Notes: generated by a model from the sequence alone, not told the origin. 64,000 bases of DNA from Planctomycetota bacterium (GCA_029781135.1 JAKOXH010000061.1:1-64000); one strand, 5' to 3'. Shown: positions 13,994-24,081, numbered from the stretch's first letter. Numbers and translations: made by a program.

Positions 13994-16900
13994 TCAAACT
14001 CCGTTCCACCAGTTGTTGTCGTCGCTCATTACGGCCGCCAGCGCCAGGTCGCTCGCATTTTCGACTTCGCTGTGGCTGTCTTCCTGAATCGACATATCGG
14101 CTGAGTTCCACGTCGCGTCGTTCATGTCGCCAATCGCCAAATCGACAAGCAGCAAATTGGCGTTTGCCGTGGACTGATTTGCCGTGCTAGCCAACACCGG
14201 AGTTCCCGTTGATACGGACGAGGACGAACTGGACGCACCGTCATCCAAAACAAACGCATCAAACGCCAAACTCGCGGCGGAGATGCTGTCGGATGCGACG
14301 ACGGCCGCAACGGCCGGCGAAACTACGATGCTATTCGTCGTAGCGGATGGCTGGTACGCCCGGAGGCCATACGCCGCGGCTGGAACGCTCGACGACAAAC
14401 CAACCGCGGCACCAAACACCGTTTCGTTCGAGGCAAATGCCGCGGCACCGGCCAAGCTGCCCGAGTTTGCATTGGCTCCGTCGGCGACCAGCGCAGCGCC
14501 CGCTCCGGTTGCCGCGGTCTCGCCAAAATGTGCCCGCCAAATCTCGAAATCCGCCGGGCCGACAACGCCGTCGCCATTGCCATCCGCGCCGCTAAAGGGC
14601 GTCACGGTTTGGCCGTTCGACTTTCGCCAAACGCTGTAATCGGCTTGGTTGACGATGCCATCTTGGTTGTAGTCGCCGAGCAACGACACCAAGGTGAACA
14701 TGTAATCTTCGACTTCGCCAACGGCCGCCGGGCCGAGGAACGACAAGCCTTGCTCACCCCACCGGAAACGCGAGGCAATTTTGTTGCCGACCGCGTTGCT
14801 GGGAACCGTGATGGTAAAGTCGTACGTGCCGGGATTGATGTCGGCTTCGCCGCCCAAGTTCGCGCCATTCAGCCGCCAGGTGAGCCGCTCGGTTTCGTCG
14901 AAGTGGCCGTCGGCATTGAAATCCATCCAGCCGGTGAGCAAGCCACCGATACCAGAAACAGTGATGCGCAGCGTGTTGTCGCCTTTGACGAGCGAGCCGC
15001 CGTTACTGACGATCAAGACGCCGTTGTCGTCGTCGCCGGCGAGGGCTTCGCCCGTGGCATCGGCCGTCGGTTTGCCGTCGACTTCGCCATCGACGCTAGG
15101 GCCGAGTTGGAACCCGGGCGTGATGTGGTGGCGCGGGCCGTTGGTGGCGGCGGTGGTGCCGTACGAATCGGGCAAATCGCCCCAATCGCTATCGGCTCGA
15201 CTATTGAGGCCAAATTCGAGACCATTGACATTGCCTCCCGCGCCGATCGTCACGTCAAAATAGCCCAGGCTGGGCGTCGTGACATTCCAGAACGCGGCCG
15301 GCGTGCCTTTATCCGCGATATCGACATTGATGCGCACGGTGCCTGGATTGACGATCGAAAATGCAAACGATCCATTATCGCTGGTCAGTTGCGAATCCTC
15401 GGTGCCGCTATCCCAAACACCGTTTTGATTCGAATCCACGTAGACGCGAATGTTCGGTACGCCAACTTCCGCCAGCCCGCGCGCGCCGTTGTTATCTAAA
15501 TCGTTAAAGACGACGCCGCGAATGTTGCCAGGGCCGCTGCCACCACCGGGATTCGGATCGTTGGGCGGGAACAGGAAGAAATTGGCCACCTGGTCGGCCG
15601 CCCCGGGCCCCGCGTAAATCTCTTGAATTCCGTCGTTACCAGGGTCCGTAAATAGCCACTCATTGGTCGGTCGAATGACGCCGATGGCAAACGTATCCGG
15701 ATGGGAAGTCTGAATCGTGATTGAGTAATGACCGTAGGCATCGGTTTGAAAACGCGGCTCAGATGGTTCCGGCACGCCATCGCGGTTGCCGTCCAAGTAC
15801 ACGTAGATATTCGCCGCCGGCGAATCGTTCCCGTCGAACACGCCATTGGCGTTCAAATCGGCGTAGACCGTGCCGTTCACGTTGAACTGGTCGGGTGGGG
15901 CATCTTGCTTGAGCAAGAAGTTGATATTCTGGACCGCCATGGGGACTCGCGGAAGAGCTCCATCGTTGGTCCAGGCCACGGGGGCTTTCGTCGTCGGATC
16001 GTAGAAGATCTCGCCGGGATTATTGCCGAGTGGCTGGCCCGCAGGGTTATCGTGATCGGGCGCGTAGAACCAATCGGGCGTAATCCGCCAGCTCTGTTTA
16101 TAGTGCGCCAAATAAGTGTAGTTGGGATCGGAAGTCGTCAACGCCGGCGTATCGACGTCCTCGAGCAGTGCCCGATGCTCCGGATCAACCACGCTGATCT
16201 CATACTCGAGCGTAGCGCCTATGCTCGCCGCGTAGGCTTTATCCCCCTGTACGTTCAGGTCAAAATAATAGTTGCCGTCAGCGCCCGTCAGAAATTGGGC
16301 GATGGGGGTCGCTTCGGCCACGCCATTAAACACGCGGCGAGCCTGCACTACGATATTCGCGGCAAACGGTTCTTGAGTGATCGTCTCCAGCGGCCCGAAC
16401 TTGCCGTTCGCATCGAGCCCGTAGTCCAAAATACCATTGTGGTTCGCGTCGACAAAATCGAGTTGACGCTGAATATCTGAAGCGCGAATCGTGCTGACGT
16501 CGGTATGCGTACCAGATATGGTTTGAACGTAGCGGCTGTAGTTAAACTGTTCGTCGCCGTTGGTATCGATTCCAACGAAGCCTTGAATTCTCTGCGCACT
16601 AGCGGCGCCTTGCTGTCCATAGTTGGGATCGAATGTGCCGCCACTAATCGGCTTGCCATGCCAAACCACTTCCAGATTTGACAGGTAAAATGGGCTACCA
16701 GACCAGTTCTCGACGTGCAACTCCCAATTGCGGAAGATTGGTTGACCATTTGCGTCCAGCACGGGCTCGCCCGTCGCCGCATGGATGATCGCCGAGCTAT
16801 TCGAGCTTTCGCCCCAGCTGCGGTTCGTGCTCCACGTCCAGAGCAACGAGTCACCAGTATACAAGTCGCCGGCCGGGTCGACGCTCCACGTCGGTGTCGT

Positions 16901-19066
16901 ACGGCTCTGCACGCTAGCCGGCAATAATGAAGGGGAGACGTAGAAGTTATTGAACTCGCTTTGCGTGCCCTCTGGCGAAGTGAGGAAAATCCGCAGCCCA
17001 TCCATGGCGGTGCCGGGCCCGTTTAATGCCATGCGTACTTCGACCCATTCCACATCAATTCCCTGCGCGGGCGGAACGGCAAAGTCGACATACGAATCGC
17101 CCCGTGCGCCAGGACCAGGCCCCGTGTAGTCCTGAAATGGATTGTCCACGAAGAACTGGTTGTAGTATTCGATGAAGTTCGTGCTGGTCGAATCAAGGCC
17201 GCCCGGCACCAACCAATAGCCAGATTCTTGCGAGCCCTTTTCGGCCGCCGGAATATTGCCGATCGGACTACCCGTGACCACGGATCCCGTCGTGTATGTC
17301 CGCTCCGTACCGGGTGCGATATTCTGGTTGAGCGAACTCCACTGTTGGGCCATCTTGACGGCCAGATCGGCATCGACTTCGCCGTGCCCATAACCGATCG
17401 CCTCGCTGTAAATGCCATACCCCTGGCTCACCGTATAACCGGCCCCATTGGTATATAACGGTGGCTGCGGTTCGTAAGTGCTACCAAATTGGCGTGCACC
17501 GTCGTTGGAATCCGGAGCATATAGATCGAAGCCAAAGGGAAATCCTTGCGCCGGATCGGCAATCGGATCGTTGAAACCACGATAATTGTACTGAGGGCTA
17601 TATGGATCGACTTCGTTGAACGGCTGAAGTTGGTTCGTGATCCAAGTGTTCTTCGAGGTCAAGAAATTGGTTGACTGAACCCCAGACGACGGCGATTCAA
17701 ATTGCGCGTTCTGCTTGGCGCTGCGTACGAGAATCTCTTGCACGTCACGATACGTGAGATTCGGATTGGCCTCGAGCATGAGCGCAATGACGCCCGATAC
17801 CATTGGCGCCGCTGCGCTCGTACCGTTGAATCGCGACGTATAATTCGGATCGGACAAGGGATCATTATCCGGATCGAAGCCGCTGGGCAACGGCGCTGAA
17901 TTCGCCCCCTGATCGCCCGTTAAATCGGTGGTCCAAATGCCGCTGCCGTAGCCATTGTCGTTGCCAACCACAATGCTGTTGGAACCGGTGGGGGCGGCCA
18001 CCAAGACATTGGGCCCTGCCTCGGGGTAGGACGTATACGTACCATCGGCATTTAAATACAGGCCGTCGTGATCGACGCCCGTTACCGTAATGACGTATCG
18101 CGAATTTGCATACGGATCATAGCTCGAGCTATCGTAATACCCGCCCGATCCAAAAGGAAATGTAGAACTTGCGGCGCCGCCATTGCCGGAAGCCCACACA
18201 TTGATCATTCCCAATCCATCGCGGCCATTAATCACGGTGGACCGCAAAATATCGTACATATTCGGATCGATCGTCGCGATCTGCCGAGTATCCGGTGGCC
18301 CCCAACTGTTGTTCGTAATATCGACGCCATTGTTCATGGCCCAGGCGAAGGCATTGAGCGTTGCTTGGTCCGTTTGTCCGTTGGCGATCAACTTAATGGG
18401 TACGATGGTTGCACCGGGCGCCACGCCGCTGCCGCCAATGCCGTTATTCGCGGTCGCCCCGATAATCCCCGCGACTGCCGTGCCGTGAAAACCTTCTGGA
18501 TCGAACCCATCGGGGCCGACATTCGAAGTTGTACCGGTGATTGCGTTATATTCCAGCGCTGGATTGATGTTGTGGATCAAATCGGGGTGCGAAGTTTGAA
18601 CGCCTGAATCGATGACGGCTACCAATACGCCGTTGCCCGTGATGCCCGTGTTCCAAACGGGTACGACATTGATGTCTTGCCCGGCCACACCGAATAGGTT
18701 CTGCAAATCCGGGTTACCGACCTCCTGCGCTGTATTGAGTAGATGCCACTGGTCTGCGAACAACGGATCGTTCGGAAGCGATCGCGTTACGTCGGAAAAC
18801 GATGAGGCACTCGAGTAGGCCGCTTGCAGCTGTGCCCACTGCGACTCGCGATAGACGGTCGTTAGCGCGCCTTGGAGTGTATCGGTCGAATATGAAATCG
18901 ATTGGGCGAGTTGAGCGCCCGTCGGATCAGCCGAGAACACGAGGCGATCTTCCAAACGCTCGATAGTCAGGCCTTTGCGGAGGCGCTTGCGCTGCTTGAA
19001 TACAGCCAAGGGATTGCGACCGGGGACACCAAAACGCTGGCAACTCTTCCGCTTGCGGCTCTTCAC
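13994..19066 (-). CDS. Giant secreted subtilisin-type (S8) protease with dockerin
   Basis: A 1690-residue surface or secreted protein. Residues 34-46 (TIERLEDRLVFSA) are an LEPR-XLL-like motif found at the N termini of planctomycete exported proteins. The peptidase domain (about 140-450) has the full triad: Asp153 in VAVIDSGVQTSHPDL, His194 in FHGTAVAGI, and Ser417 in FNGTSAAAPMVSG. A P-type domain follows (about 640-800), then SdrD-like Ca repeats (DLNANGVFDGNDSPAANIYV), a GEVED module (about 1270-1480) and a dockerin pair (GDYNQDGIVNQADYSVWRKS and NGDGVVGPADFEIWRAHFGE). The start is GTG with AGAGG upstream. It probably digests external proteins or glycoproteins. Upstream lies a divergent intergenic region shared with the barrel gene. 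Confidence 0.9.
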   Translation of the reverse strand: MKSRKRKSCQRFGVPGRNPLAVFKQRKRLRKGLTIERLEDRLVFSADPTGAQLAQSISYSTDTLQGALTTVYRESQWAQLQAAYSSASSFSDVTRSLPNDPLFADQWHLLNTAQEVGNPDLQNLFGVAGQDINVVPVWNTGITGNGVLVAVIDSGVQTSHPDLIHNINPALEYNAITGTTSNVGPDGFDPEGFHGTAVAGIIGATANNGIGGSGVAPGATIVPIKLIANGQTDQATLNAFAWAMNNGVDITNNSWGPPDTRQIATIDPNMYDILRSTVINGRDGLGMINVWASGNGGAASSTFPFGSGGYYDSSSYDPYANSRYVITVTGVDHDGLYLNADGTYTSYPEAGPNVLVAAPTGSNSIVVGNDNGYGSGIWTTDLTGDQGANSAPLPSGFDPDNDPLSDPNYTSRFNGTSAAAPMVSGVIALMLEANPNLTYRDVQEILVRSAKQNAQFESPSSGVQSTNFLTSKNTWITNQLQPFNEVDPYSPQYNYRGFNDPIADPAQGFPFGFDLYAPDSNDGARQFGSTYEPQPPLYTNGAGYTVSQGYGIYSEAIGYGHGEVDADLAVKMAQQWSSLNQNIAPGTERTYTTGSVVTGSPIGNIPAAEKGSQESGYWLVPGGLDSTSTNFIEYYNQFFVDNPFQDYTGPGPGARGDSYVDFAVPPAQGIDVEWVEVRMALNGPGTAMDGLRIFLTSPEGTQSEFNNFYVSPSLLPASVQSRTTPTWSVDPAGDLYTGDSLLWTWSTNRSWGESSNSSAIIHAATGEPVLDANGQPIFRNWELHVENWSGSPFYLSNLEVVWHGKPISGGTFDPNYGQQGAASAQRIQGFVGIDTNGDEQFNYSRYVQTISGTHTDVSTIRASDIQRQLDFVDANHNGILDYGLDANGKFGPLETITQEPFAANIVVQARRVFNGVAEATPIAQFLTGADGNYYFDLNVQGDKAYAASIGATLEYEISVVDPEHRALLEDVDTPALTTSDPNYTYLAHYKQSWRITPDWFYAPDHDNPAGQPLGNNPGEIFYDPTTKAPVAWTNDGALPRVPMAVQNINFLLKQDAPPDQFNVNGTVYADLNANGVFDGNDSPAANIYVYLDGNRDGVPEPSEPRFQTDAYGHYSITIQTSHPDTFAIGVIRPTNEWLFTDPGNDGIQEIYAGPGAADQVANFFLFPPNDPNPGGGSGPGNIRGVVFNDLDNNGARGLAEVGVPNIRVYVDSNQNGVWDSGTEDSQLTSDNGSFAFSIVNPGTVRINVDIADKGTPAAFWNVTTPSLGYFDVTIGAGGNVNGLEFGLNSRADSDWGDLPDSYGTTAATNGPRHHITPGFQLGPSVDGEVDGKPTADATGEALAGDDDNGVLIVSNGGSLVKGDNTLRITVSGIGGLLTGWMDFNADGHFDETERLTWRLNGANLGGEADINPGTYDFTITVPSNAVGNKIASRFRWGEQGLSFLGPAAVGEVEDYMFTLVSLLGDYNQDGIVNQADYSVWRKSNGQTVTPFSGADGNGDGVVGPADFEIWRAHFGETAATGAGAALVADGANANSGSLAGAAAFASNETVFGAAVGLSSSVPAAAYGLRAYQPSATTNSIVVSPAVAAVVASDSISAASLAFDAFVLDDGASSSSSSVSTGTPVLASTANQSTANANLLLVDLAIGDMNDATWNSADMSIQEDSHSEVENASDLALAAVMSDDNNWWNGV

Positions 19067-19844
19067 AGTTAGATCCTCTTCTCACTTGAACTTCGGGTTG
19101 CTCCGCGCAGCAATCGCACACCGCTGGTTCCGTTCGGCCGGCGTGCCCAAAATCACCGAAGTGCCACTGTTCTTCGCGGCGGAGTAGCATGTCCGCCACA
19201 ATTTCGATTCGATTCGGCCCGCGCCTCGCCCCCTGCTCCTGCCCGGTCGTTGCGCGCAATCAAACAGACTAATTGCCCATCATATCCCGCCTATCCGACT
19301 TGCATGATGCTATCGTTGCGGCCGTTCCTATCTGTCCATCGTAAACGGGCCAAGAAAACGGGTCAAATTAATTGAATGCGTAAGATTGAAACCTCCGGCA
19401 GACCCGGACGGTTCCGCGGATTCTGACTTCTCGTGCCGAGATGGTTTCGTGCCGTCAAAAACTGTCAAAGACCTTAGCGTTACGGCCGTTAGGATCACAA
19501 GTCGATTACCGACAACCAGTTGCGACTTAGGACGTGGTTTACACGGCACGCGGGCATCCACAAACACCCAACCTTTTCTAGCTACAAACTGGGAGATTTG
19601 GGCAGAAGTTTCGGCATTTGCCGAAAGGTCTGGTTTTTCCGCCAATAGCGGTCCGATAGTTTGTTTCGTGGAACAGTACCGGCACGCGGCCGAACGCCCA
19701 GCGTTCACGTCGCGTGCCACTGCACCACGCTATCAAGCCGGCCTGATTGCGGATTTCGGCTTGCGGAGTGCGGATTCAATTGGCCCGACTCGATGCGCCA
19801 AATCCGCAATCCGAAATCGGCAATCCGAAATTGTCGTAGGGGGG
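19067..19844. other. Divergent intergenic region between S8 protease and barrel gene
   Basis: 778 bases without a credible gene; an open frame on the plus strand is only an upstream extension of the barrel gene. A perfect 18-bp palindrome (TTTCGGCATTTGCCGAAA) lies at 19609-19626 and could be an operator. ATTGCGGATT (19746) and AATCCGCAAT (19801) form an inverted pair, part of a dispersed repeat that also appears near 52700. Promoters for the two divergent genes must lie here but none is clear. Confidence 0.5.
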
Positions 19845-21347
19845 ATGACGATGCTATCCGGTTTCTTTGCCCGCACTCGAAACGAGTTCATACGAATCGC
19901 TAGTACGGCAGCGGCGATGGTGGCGCTGCCTTTCGCCGCGCATGCCCAAGCCCCGTACGGCGATTACGGCCAAGCCGCACGGCAGTCGTATCAACCTGCG
20001 GGGCGCGCATCGCAAGCCATATACGCGGCTCCCAACCAGGCCGCGATGCGCGGACGGCAAGCAGTCTACGCCGATAACGGCCAGCCGACCATCGTGCAGA
20101 CCCAGTACGGCGACCCGATGGGCTGCAACGGCTGCGGCAACTGCGGCTGCAACAACGGCGGTTATGGTGGCTGCGATACCGGTTGCGATGGTGGTTGTGA
20201 CGGCGGCTGCGATGGAGGTTGTTATGGACCGTCGAACGGCTATGGAGGTTTCAATGGCCCCATGCCAATGGGCGCCGGCGGGACCGATCCGCCAATCGGC
20301 TACGACCTCGCCAATGACGTCGGCGTGCAAGGTGATCTTGTCGATCAGCGTGGCCCCCATTTCTTCGATGTCCGTGCCGAGGCCGTTTATCTCCATCGCG
20401 ACGTGACCTTCGAACGCGACATCGACTTTACCGCCTTGAACGTCGGTAATACGGTCGTGCTTTCGTCGCGGGAGCTCGATCTCAACGAGCAAACCGGCTT
20501 CCGCGTTATCGGCCGCTACGATATCGCCCCCATGACCGTGGTGGAATTCGGCTATACCGGCATCTTCAATTGGAGCGACACGGCGAGGGTAGTGGATCCG
20601 ACGAATAACTTGTTCTCGCTGTTTTCGCGGACGGCGCCGGGTACCGGCCTGTTTGGTGTTGATCCGGCCGGCGTGAACGTGGCGCACGGGCCAAATCCAG
20701 AGAGCGAACGCGCTTCGCAGCAATCGATTCGCATGGATTCCGACCTGCAATCGGCGGAAATTAGTTACCGCCGCTACTGGCTGGGATACCTGCCTAGGGT
20801 TTCCGGCACCTTGCTTGCAGGCTTTCGCTATACCCGGCTGGATGATGACTTCACATTCAGCACGCTCGGTTCGGAGCCCGCCACAGCCCAGCAGCAAGGC
20901 CCTTTGGCGGCACTCAAATACACCGATCGCTGCGACAATAACCTTGCCGGTTGCCAAATTGGCGCCGATGCTTGGGTCAGCCTGTGGCAAGGCTTCCGCA
21001 TCGGTTCCGAGGCCAAGGCCGGCCTGTACAACAACCATTGGGTGGTCGAAAACAAAATCACGACCACACCGTACGGCACGATTCCACCGAGCCTGTTTGA
21101 ACGTTTCCGCGGCGACCATGCCGCCTTGCTGGCCGAAGCCAGCGTCGATGCGGTGGCCGACATTTTGCCCAGCCTGTCGTTGCGTGCCGGCTACGAAATC
21201 CTATTCATGAACTCACTGGCCTTGGCCGGTCGTAATTTCAACGAAGTTTCGCCCTACGGCAATCAAGGCATTCGCGTACCGTTCTTCGATAACCAAGGCG
21301 ACCTGTTCTATCACGGTGCCCACGCCGGTTTCGAATACGTGTGGTAA
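19845..21347 (+). CDS. BBP7-like outer-membrane beta-barrel protein
   Basis: A 500-residue exported protein. The signal peptide is MTMLSGFFARTRNEFIRIAS followed by a hydrophobic core ending AAHAQA. A Gln/Tyr-rich stretch comes next, then a Gly/Cys segment (about residues 85-125: CNGCGNCGCNN, then repeated GCDGGCDGGC), then alternating beta strands to the C terminus (VEFGYTGIFNW, RVSGTLLAGFRYTRLD) ending in aromatic YVW, as outer-membrane barrels do. This matches the BBP7 family of planctomycetes. ATG 19845 follows GGGGG; the frame upstream is non-coding repeat. The repeated Cys segment may be crosslinked or bind metal. Its ligand is unknown. Confidence 0.85.
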   Translation: MTMLSGFFARTRNEFIRIASTAAAMVALPFAAHAQAPYGDYGQAARQSYQPAGRASQAIYAAPNQAAMRGRQAVYADNGQPTIVQTQYGDPMGCNGCGNCGCNNGGYGGCDTGCDGGCDGGCDGGCYGPSNGYGGFNGPMPMGAGGTDPPIGYDLANDVGVQGDLVDQRGPHFFDVRAEAVYLHRDVTFERDIDFTALNVGNTVVLSSRELDLNEQTGFRVIGRYDIAPMTVVEFGYTGIFNWSDTARVVDPTNNLFSLFSRTAPGTGLFGVDPAGVNVAHGPNPESERASQQSIRMDSDLQSAEISYRRYWLGYLPRVSGTLLAGFRYTRLDDDFTFSTLGSEPATAQQQGPLAALKYTDRCDNNLAGCQIGADAWVSLWQGFRIGSEAKAGLYNNHWVVENKITTTPYGTIPPSLFERFRGDHAALLAEASVDAVADILPSLSLRAGYEILFMNSLALAGRNFNEVSPYGNQGIRVPFFDNQGDLFYHGAHAGFEYVW

Positions 21348-21411
21348 TACTCGAAAGAAAGTCAGCTACTTTCGTTCCTCACGCTCGGCGTGGGAACGCC
21401 CAGGGGGGAAT

Positions 21412-21441
21412 CAAAGGACGGACATTCTTGTCCGTCCTTTG
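21412..21441. repeat. GGACGGACA palindrome in the gap before hflX
   Basis: CAAAGGACGGACA pairs with TGTCCGTCCTTTG around TTCT: 13 bp, perfect. No long T tract follows. A second inverted pair (CGTTCC..GGGAACG, about 21373-21398) lies just before. Both fall in the gap 21348-21621 after the barrel gene and may end its transcript. TTGACA and TATAAT near 21484-21501 are too close (6 bases) to be one promoter. Confidence 0.6.
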
Positions 21442-21621
21442 CCATTTCCCACCGGCGCGAACCTAATTTGCCGTTCGCGTCACTTGACAAAGAGGTATAA
21501 TGAAGTAGGCGCAGCGGGCAACGCCGAGTTTAACGACGGCGGCGACGCCGTCCGACCGCCAACCCGCTTACCTCTTGTTTTTCACGGACCGGTACTATTC
21601 ACCACGGAGTCACAATCGATA

Positions 21622-23022
21622 GTGGAAGAACTCGATCGCAAGCAGGGCGTTCAAAGCGAGTCGGCCATTCTGGTCGGCGTCGAGCTGCCCGATAGCCCCA
21701 TCGCCCACGACAACCTTGACGAATTGGCGGGGCTCGTGGAAACCGCGGGGGCCGAAGTTGTCGGCCGTCTGACCCAACGCCGCCAGGTCCCCGATCAGAC
21801 CACTTTTCTCGGCAAAGGCAAAGTCGAACAGCTTGAGTTGATGATCCGCGCGACCGATGCCGACGCGGTAGTCTTTGATAACAATCTCTCGCCGGCTCAA
21901 GTTCGCAACCTCGAGCGCACGCTCAACGTAAAGGTGCTCGACCGCACCGAAGTCATTCTCGACATCTTCTCGACGCGTGCCCGCACGCACGAGGCCCGGC
22001 TGGCCGTCGAACTGGCCCAGCTCGAATACTCGCTGCCGCGGCTCAAGCGGATGTGGACGCACTTGTCGCGTATCAAAGCGGGAGTCGGCATGCGTGGCCC
22101 TGGTGAAAAACAGCTCGAAACCGACCGCCGGCTCGTCGAGCGCCGCATTTCGGATCTCCGCGATGAATTGAGCCAGGTGCAGCGCCGCAAGGAACGCGAG
22201 GTTGCCGCCCGCAGCGACCGGATGAGCGTCTCGCTCGTCGGTTACACCAACGCCGGCAAGAGCACGCTTCTCAATAAGCTCACCGGTTCCGATGTTCTTG
22301 CCGAAGACAAGCTCTTCGCCACGCTCGATACCCGCACCCGCCGCTGGCAACTGCCCGGCTGGGGCCCGGTGCTGCTGAGCGACACCGTCGGTTTCATCCG
22401 CAACCTGCCCCACGGCCTCATCGCGAGTTTCAAAGCGACGCTCGAAGAAGCCCGCCAAGCGGACTTGCTGCTCCACGTCGCCGACGCCAGCAACCCGAAC
22501 GCCCTGGACCAAATCGCGGCCGTGTACGATGTGCTCGAAGAGATCGCCATCAATCAAAAGGACACGATCTTGGTGCTCAACCAAATCGATGCCCTTCCTG
22601 CGGAAGAGCATAGCACGCTCGAACGCCTGAAAGAACGTTACCCATCCGCGATCGCAGTTAGCGCGAAAACGGGCGAAGGCCTCACGCGATTGGCCGCCGG
22701 CGTCAGCGAGGCCCTCACGCACCATTTCCTCGATGTCGATATCGAAACCGATGTCGCCAACGGCCGGCTGCTTGCCGCCCTCGCGAAGCATGGCGAAATC
22801 CTCAGCCGCACGTACGCCGAGGATCGCGTTTCCGTCCATTGCCGGATGCCCCGCAAGTTCCTCGGCCAGCTCCCACCCGTCGAAGCACGCATCAAGCTGC
22901 GAAGCACGGGCGAAGACTGGATTCGCAACGGCGAGGAACACGACGATTGGCCGCCGCTTAACGGCCACGCCAGCACCAATGGCCATGCGTCAACGAATGG
23001 CGCCGCGCAGCGTAGCGCCTAG
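21622..23022 (+). CDS. hflX: Ribosome-associated GTPase HflX
   Basis: A 466-residue GTPase that splits stalled or stress-inactivated ribosomes. The N-terminal HflX domain ends with RGPGEKQLETDRR (about residues 158-170). The GTPase domain has G1 GYTNAGKSTLLN (207-218), G3 DTVGFIRNLPH, G4 NQID and G5 SAKTGEG. The C terminus carries a short repeated NGHASTNGHASTNG tail that looks unstructured. I chose GTG 21622 (GGAG 12 bases upstream), because homology to the family begins a few residues later; the frame is open from 21316, but that part is repeat-derived. It stands alone upstream of a dehydrogenase gene. Confidence 0.92.
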   Translation: MEELDRKQGVQSESAILVGVELPDSPIAHDNLDELAGLVETAGAEVVGRLTQRRQVPDQTTFLGKGKVEQLELMIRATDADAVVFDNNLSPAQVRNLERTLNVKVLDRTEVILDIFSTRARTHEARLAVELAQLEYSLPRLKRMWTHLSRIKAGVGMRGPGEKQLETDRRLVERRISDLRDELSQVQRRKEREVAARSDRMSVSLVGYTNAGKSTLLNKLTGSDVLAEDKLFATLDTRTRRWQLPGWGPVLLSDTVGFIRNLPHGLIASFKATLEEARQADLLLHVADASNPNALDQIAAVYDVLEEIAINQKDTILVLNQIDALPAEEHSTLERLKERYPSAIAVSAKTGEGLTRLAAGVSEALTHHFLDVDIETDVANGRLLAALAKHGEILSRTYAEDRVSVHCRMPRKFLGQLPPVEARIKLRSTGEDWIRNGEEHDDWPPLNGHASTNGHASTNGAAQRSA

Positions 23023-23084
23023 ATAGCCCGGCCGTCCGTCGACCGGTTAATTGCGTCTGCCAACTCGGCGGACGCCCGGTAACA

Positions 23085-23185
23085 CCGTAGCCACCGTCGC
23101 CAGACGGTGGAAGCGGTCGAGCCGAAGCATCCACGCTTTGGCGAGCGTGGCTATCGTGCCGACCCCAGAGGGGTCGGCTATATTG
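23085..23185. repeat. Three short palindromes between hflX and the dehydrogenase gene
   Basis: CCACCGTC/GACGGTGG, CCACGCT/AGCGTGG and CCGACCCC/GGGGTCGG form three hairpins in a row. They fill the gap and end a few bases before the next start codon. Confidence 0.6.
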
Positions 23186-23190
23186 GCCTC

Positions 23191-23976
23191 ATGGCCAAAC
23201 GTAAACTCAAAGACCGGCGCGCGCTGGTCACCGGCGCATCCAGCGGTATCGGTCGCGAGTTGGCGATTGAGCTCGCTCGCAAGGGCGCCGACTTAGTTCT
23301 CGTCGCCCGACGCGCTGAGCGGCTCGCGGAAGTTGCGGCGGCCATCTCGAAACTCAACAGGCGTGCGGTCATCGTCGCCGGCGACATCACCGACGCCGCT
23401 GTCCGCAGCCAAGCCCTCGCCGCCGCTCAGCAAGAATTCGGCGGCCTCGATATTCTCATCAACAACGCCGGCGTCGCCGCCCACGGCCGATTCGCGGAGG
23501 CAGATCCCGCGCGGCTCCGCCCGATCATGGAGCTCAATTTCTTCGTACCGGTTGAACTCATTCGTGAAGCGATTCCCGTCCTTCGCACCGGCCGCGACCC
23601 GCTCATCGCCAACGTGGGTTCGATTCTTGGTGAGCGGGGTGTCCCCCACAAGAGCGAATATTCGGCAAGTAAGTTCGCCCTGCACGGCTTCAGTGAAGCC
23701 GTGCGGCCCGAGTTGAAGCGGCTGGGAATCGACGTATTGCTGGTCGCCCCGGGGCCGACGGAAAGCGAGCACTTCGAGGTCCTTCTGGAAGAGAAAGGCG
23801 AACTTCCTTGGGCCGAGCCGGCGCGTATGCCAGCCTGCGAAGTTGCCCGCCAAATCGTGTCGGCGATCCAATCTGGCCGCCATTTCCTCGTCACCGGCCG
23901 AAAAAGCCGGCTTTGGCTGCTATTAAACCGCGTCGCCCCGCGGCTCGTCGACAGAATTCTGAACCGGTACGGCTAA
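23191..23976 (+). CDS. Short-chain dehydrogenase/reductase (SDR)
   Basis: A 261-residue NAD(P)-dependent oxidoreductase of the classical SDR type. The cofactor loop is TGASSGIG (residues 14-21), the structural NNAG lies at about 91-94, and the catalytic Ser144, Tyr157 and Lys161 (YSASK) are all present. Arg residues after the second strand (VARRAERL) favour NADP(H). The C-terminal hydrophobic helix (RLWLLLNRVAPRLVDRI) may touch the membrane, as in many broad acyl- or steroid-type SDRs. ATG 23191 follows directly after a hairpin cluster. The substrate cannot be told from sequence. Confidence 0.88.
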   Translation: MAKRKLKDRRALVTGASSGIGRELAIELARKGADLVLVARRAERLAEVAAAISKLNRRAVIVAGDITDAAVRSQALAAAQQEFGGLDILINNAGVAAHGRFAEADPARLRPIMELNFFVPVELIREAIPVLRTGRDPLIANVGSILGERGVPHKSEYSASKFALHGFSEAVRPELKRLGIDVLLVAPGPTESEHFEVLLEEKGELPWAEPARMPACEVARQIVSAIQSGRHFLVTGRKSRLWLLLNRVAPRLVDRILNRYG

Positions 23977-24081
23977 CATTGAAACTGGCGGGTTACGCCC
24001 CTACAATAGGGGCCATGCCGCCACTTACTGGCGGTGGATGGTAGGCCGCGCGTCGTACACACCTCTTGTAGGAGTCCCATT

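Noticed and set aside
14528-15499. Long plus-strand open frame (323 codons) inside the S8 protease
   Set aside because: It is antisense to the GEVED/dockerin region of the protease and has no recognisable domain.
21484-21501. TTGACA followed by TATAAT upstream of hflX as a promoter
   Set aside because: Only 6 bases separate the hexamers, far below the 16-18 needed for a sigma-70 promoter.
19854-22986. Long minus-strand open frames (421 and 458 codons) opposite the barrel gene and hflX
   Set aside because: They are shadows of well-supported genes. The translations are rich in repeats mirroring the sense codons.
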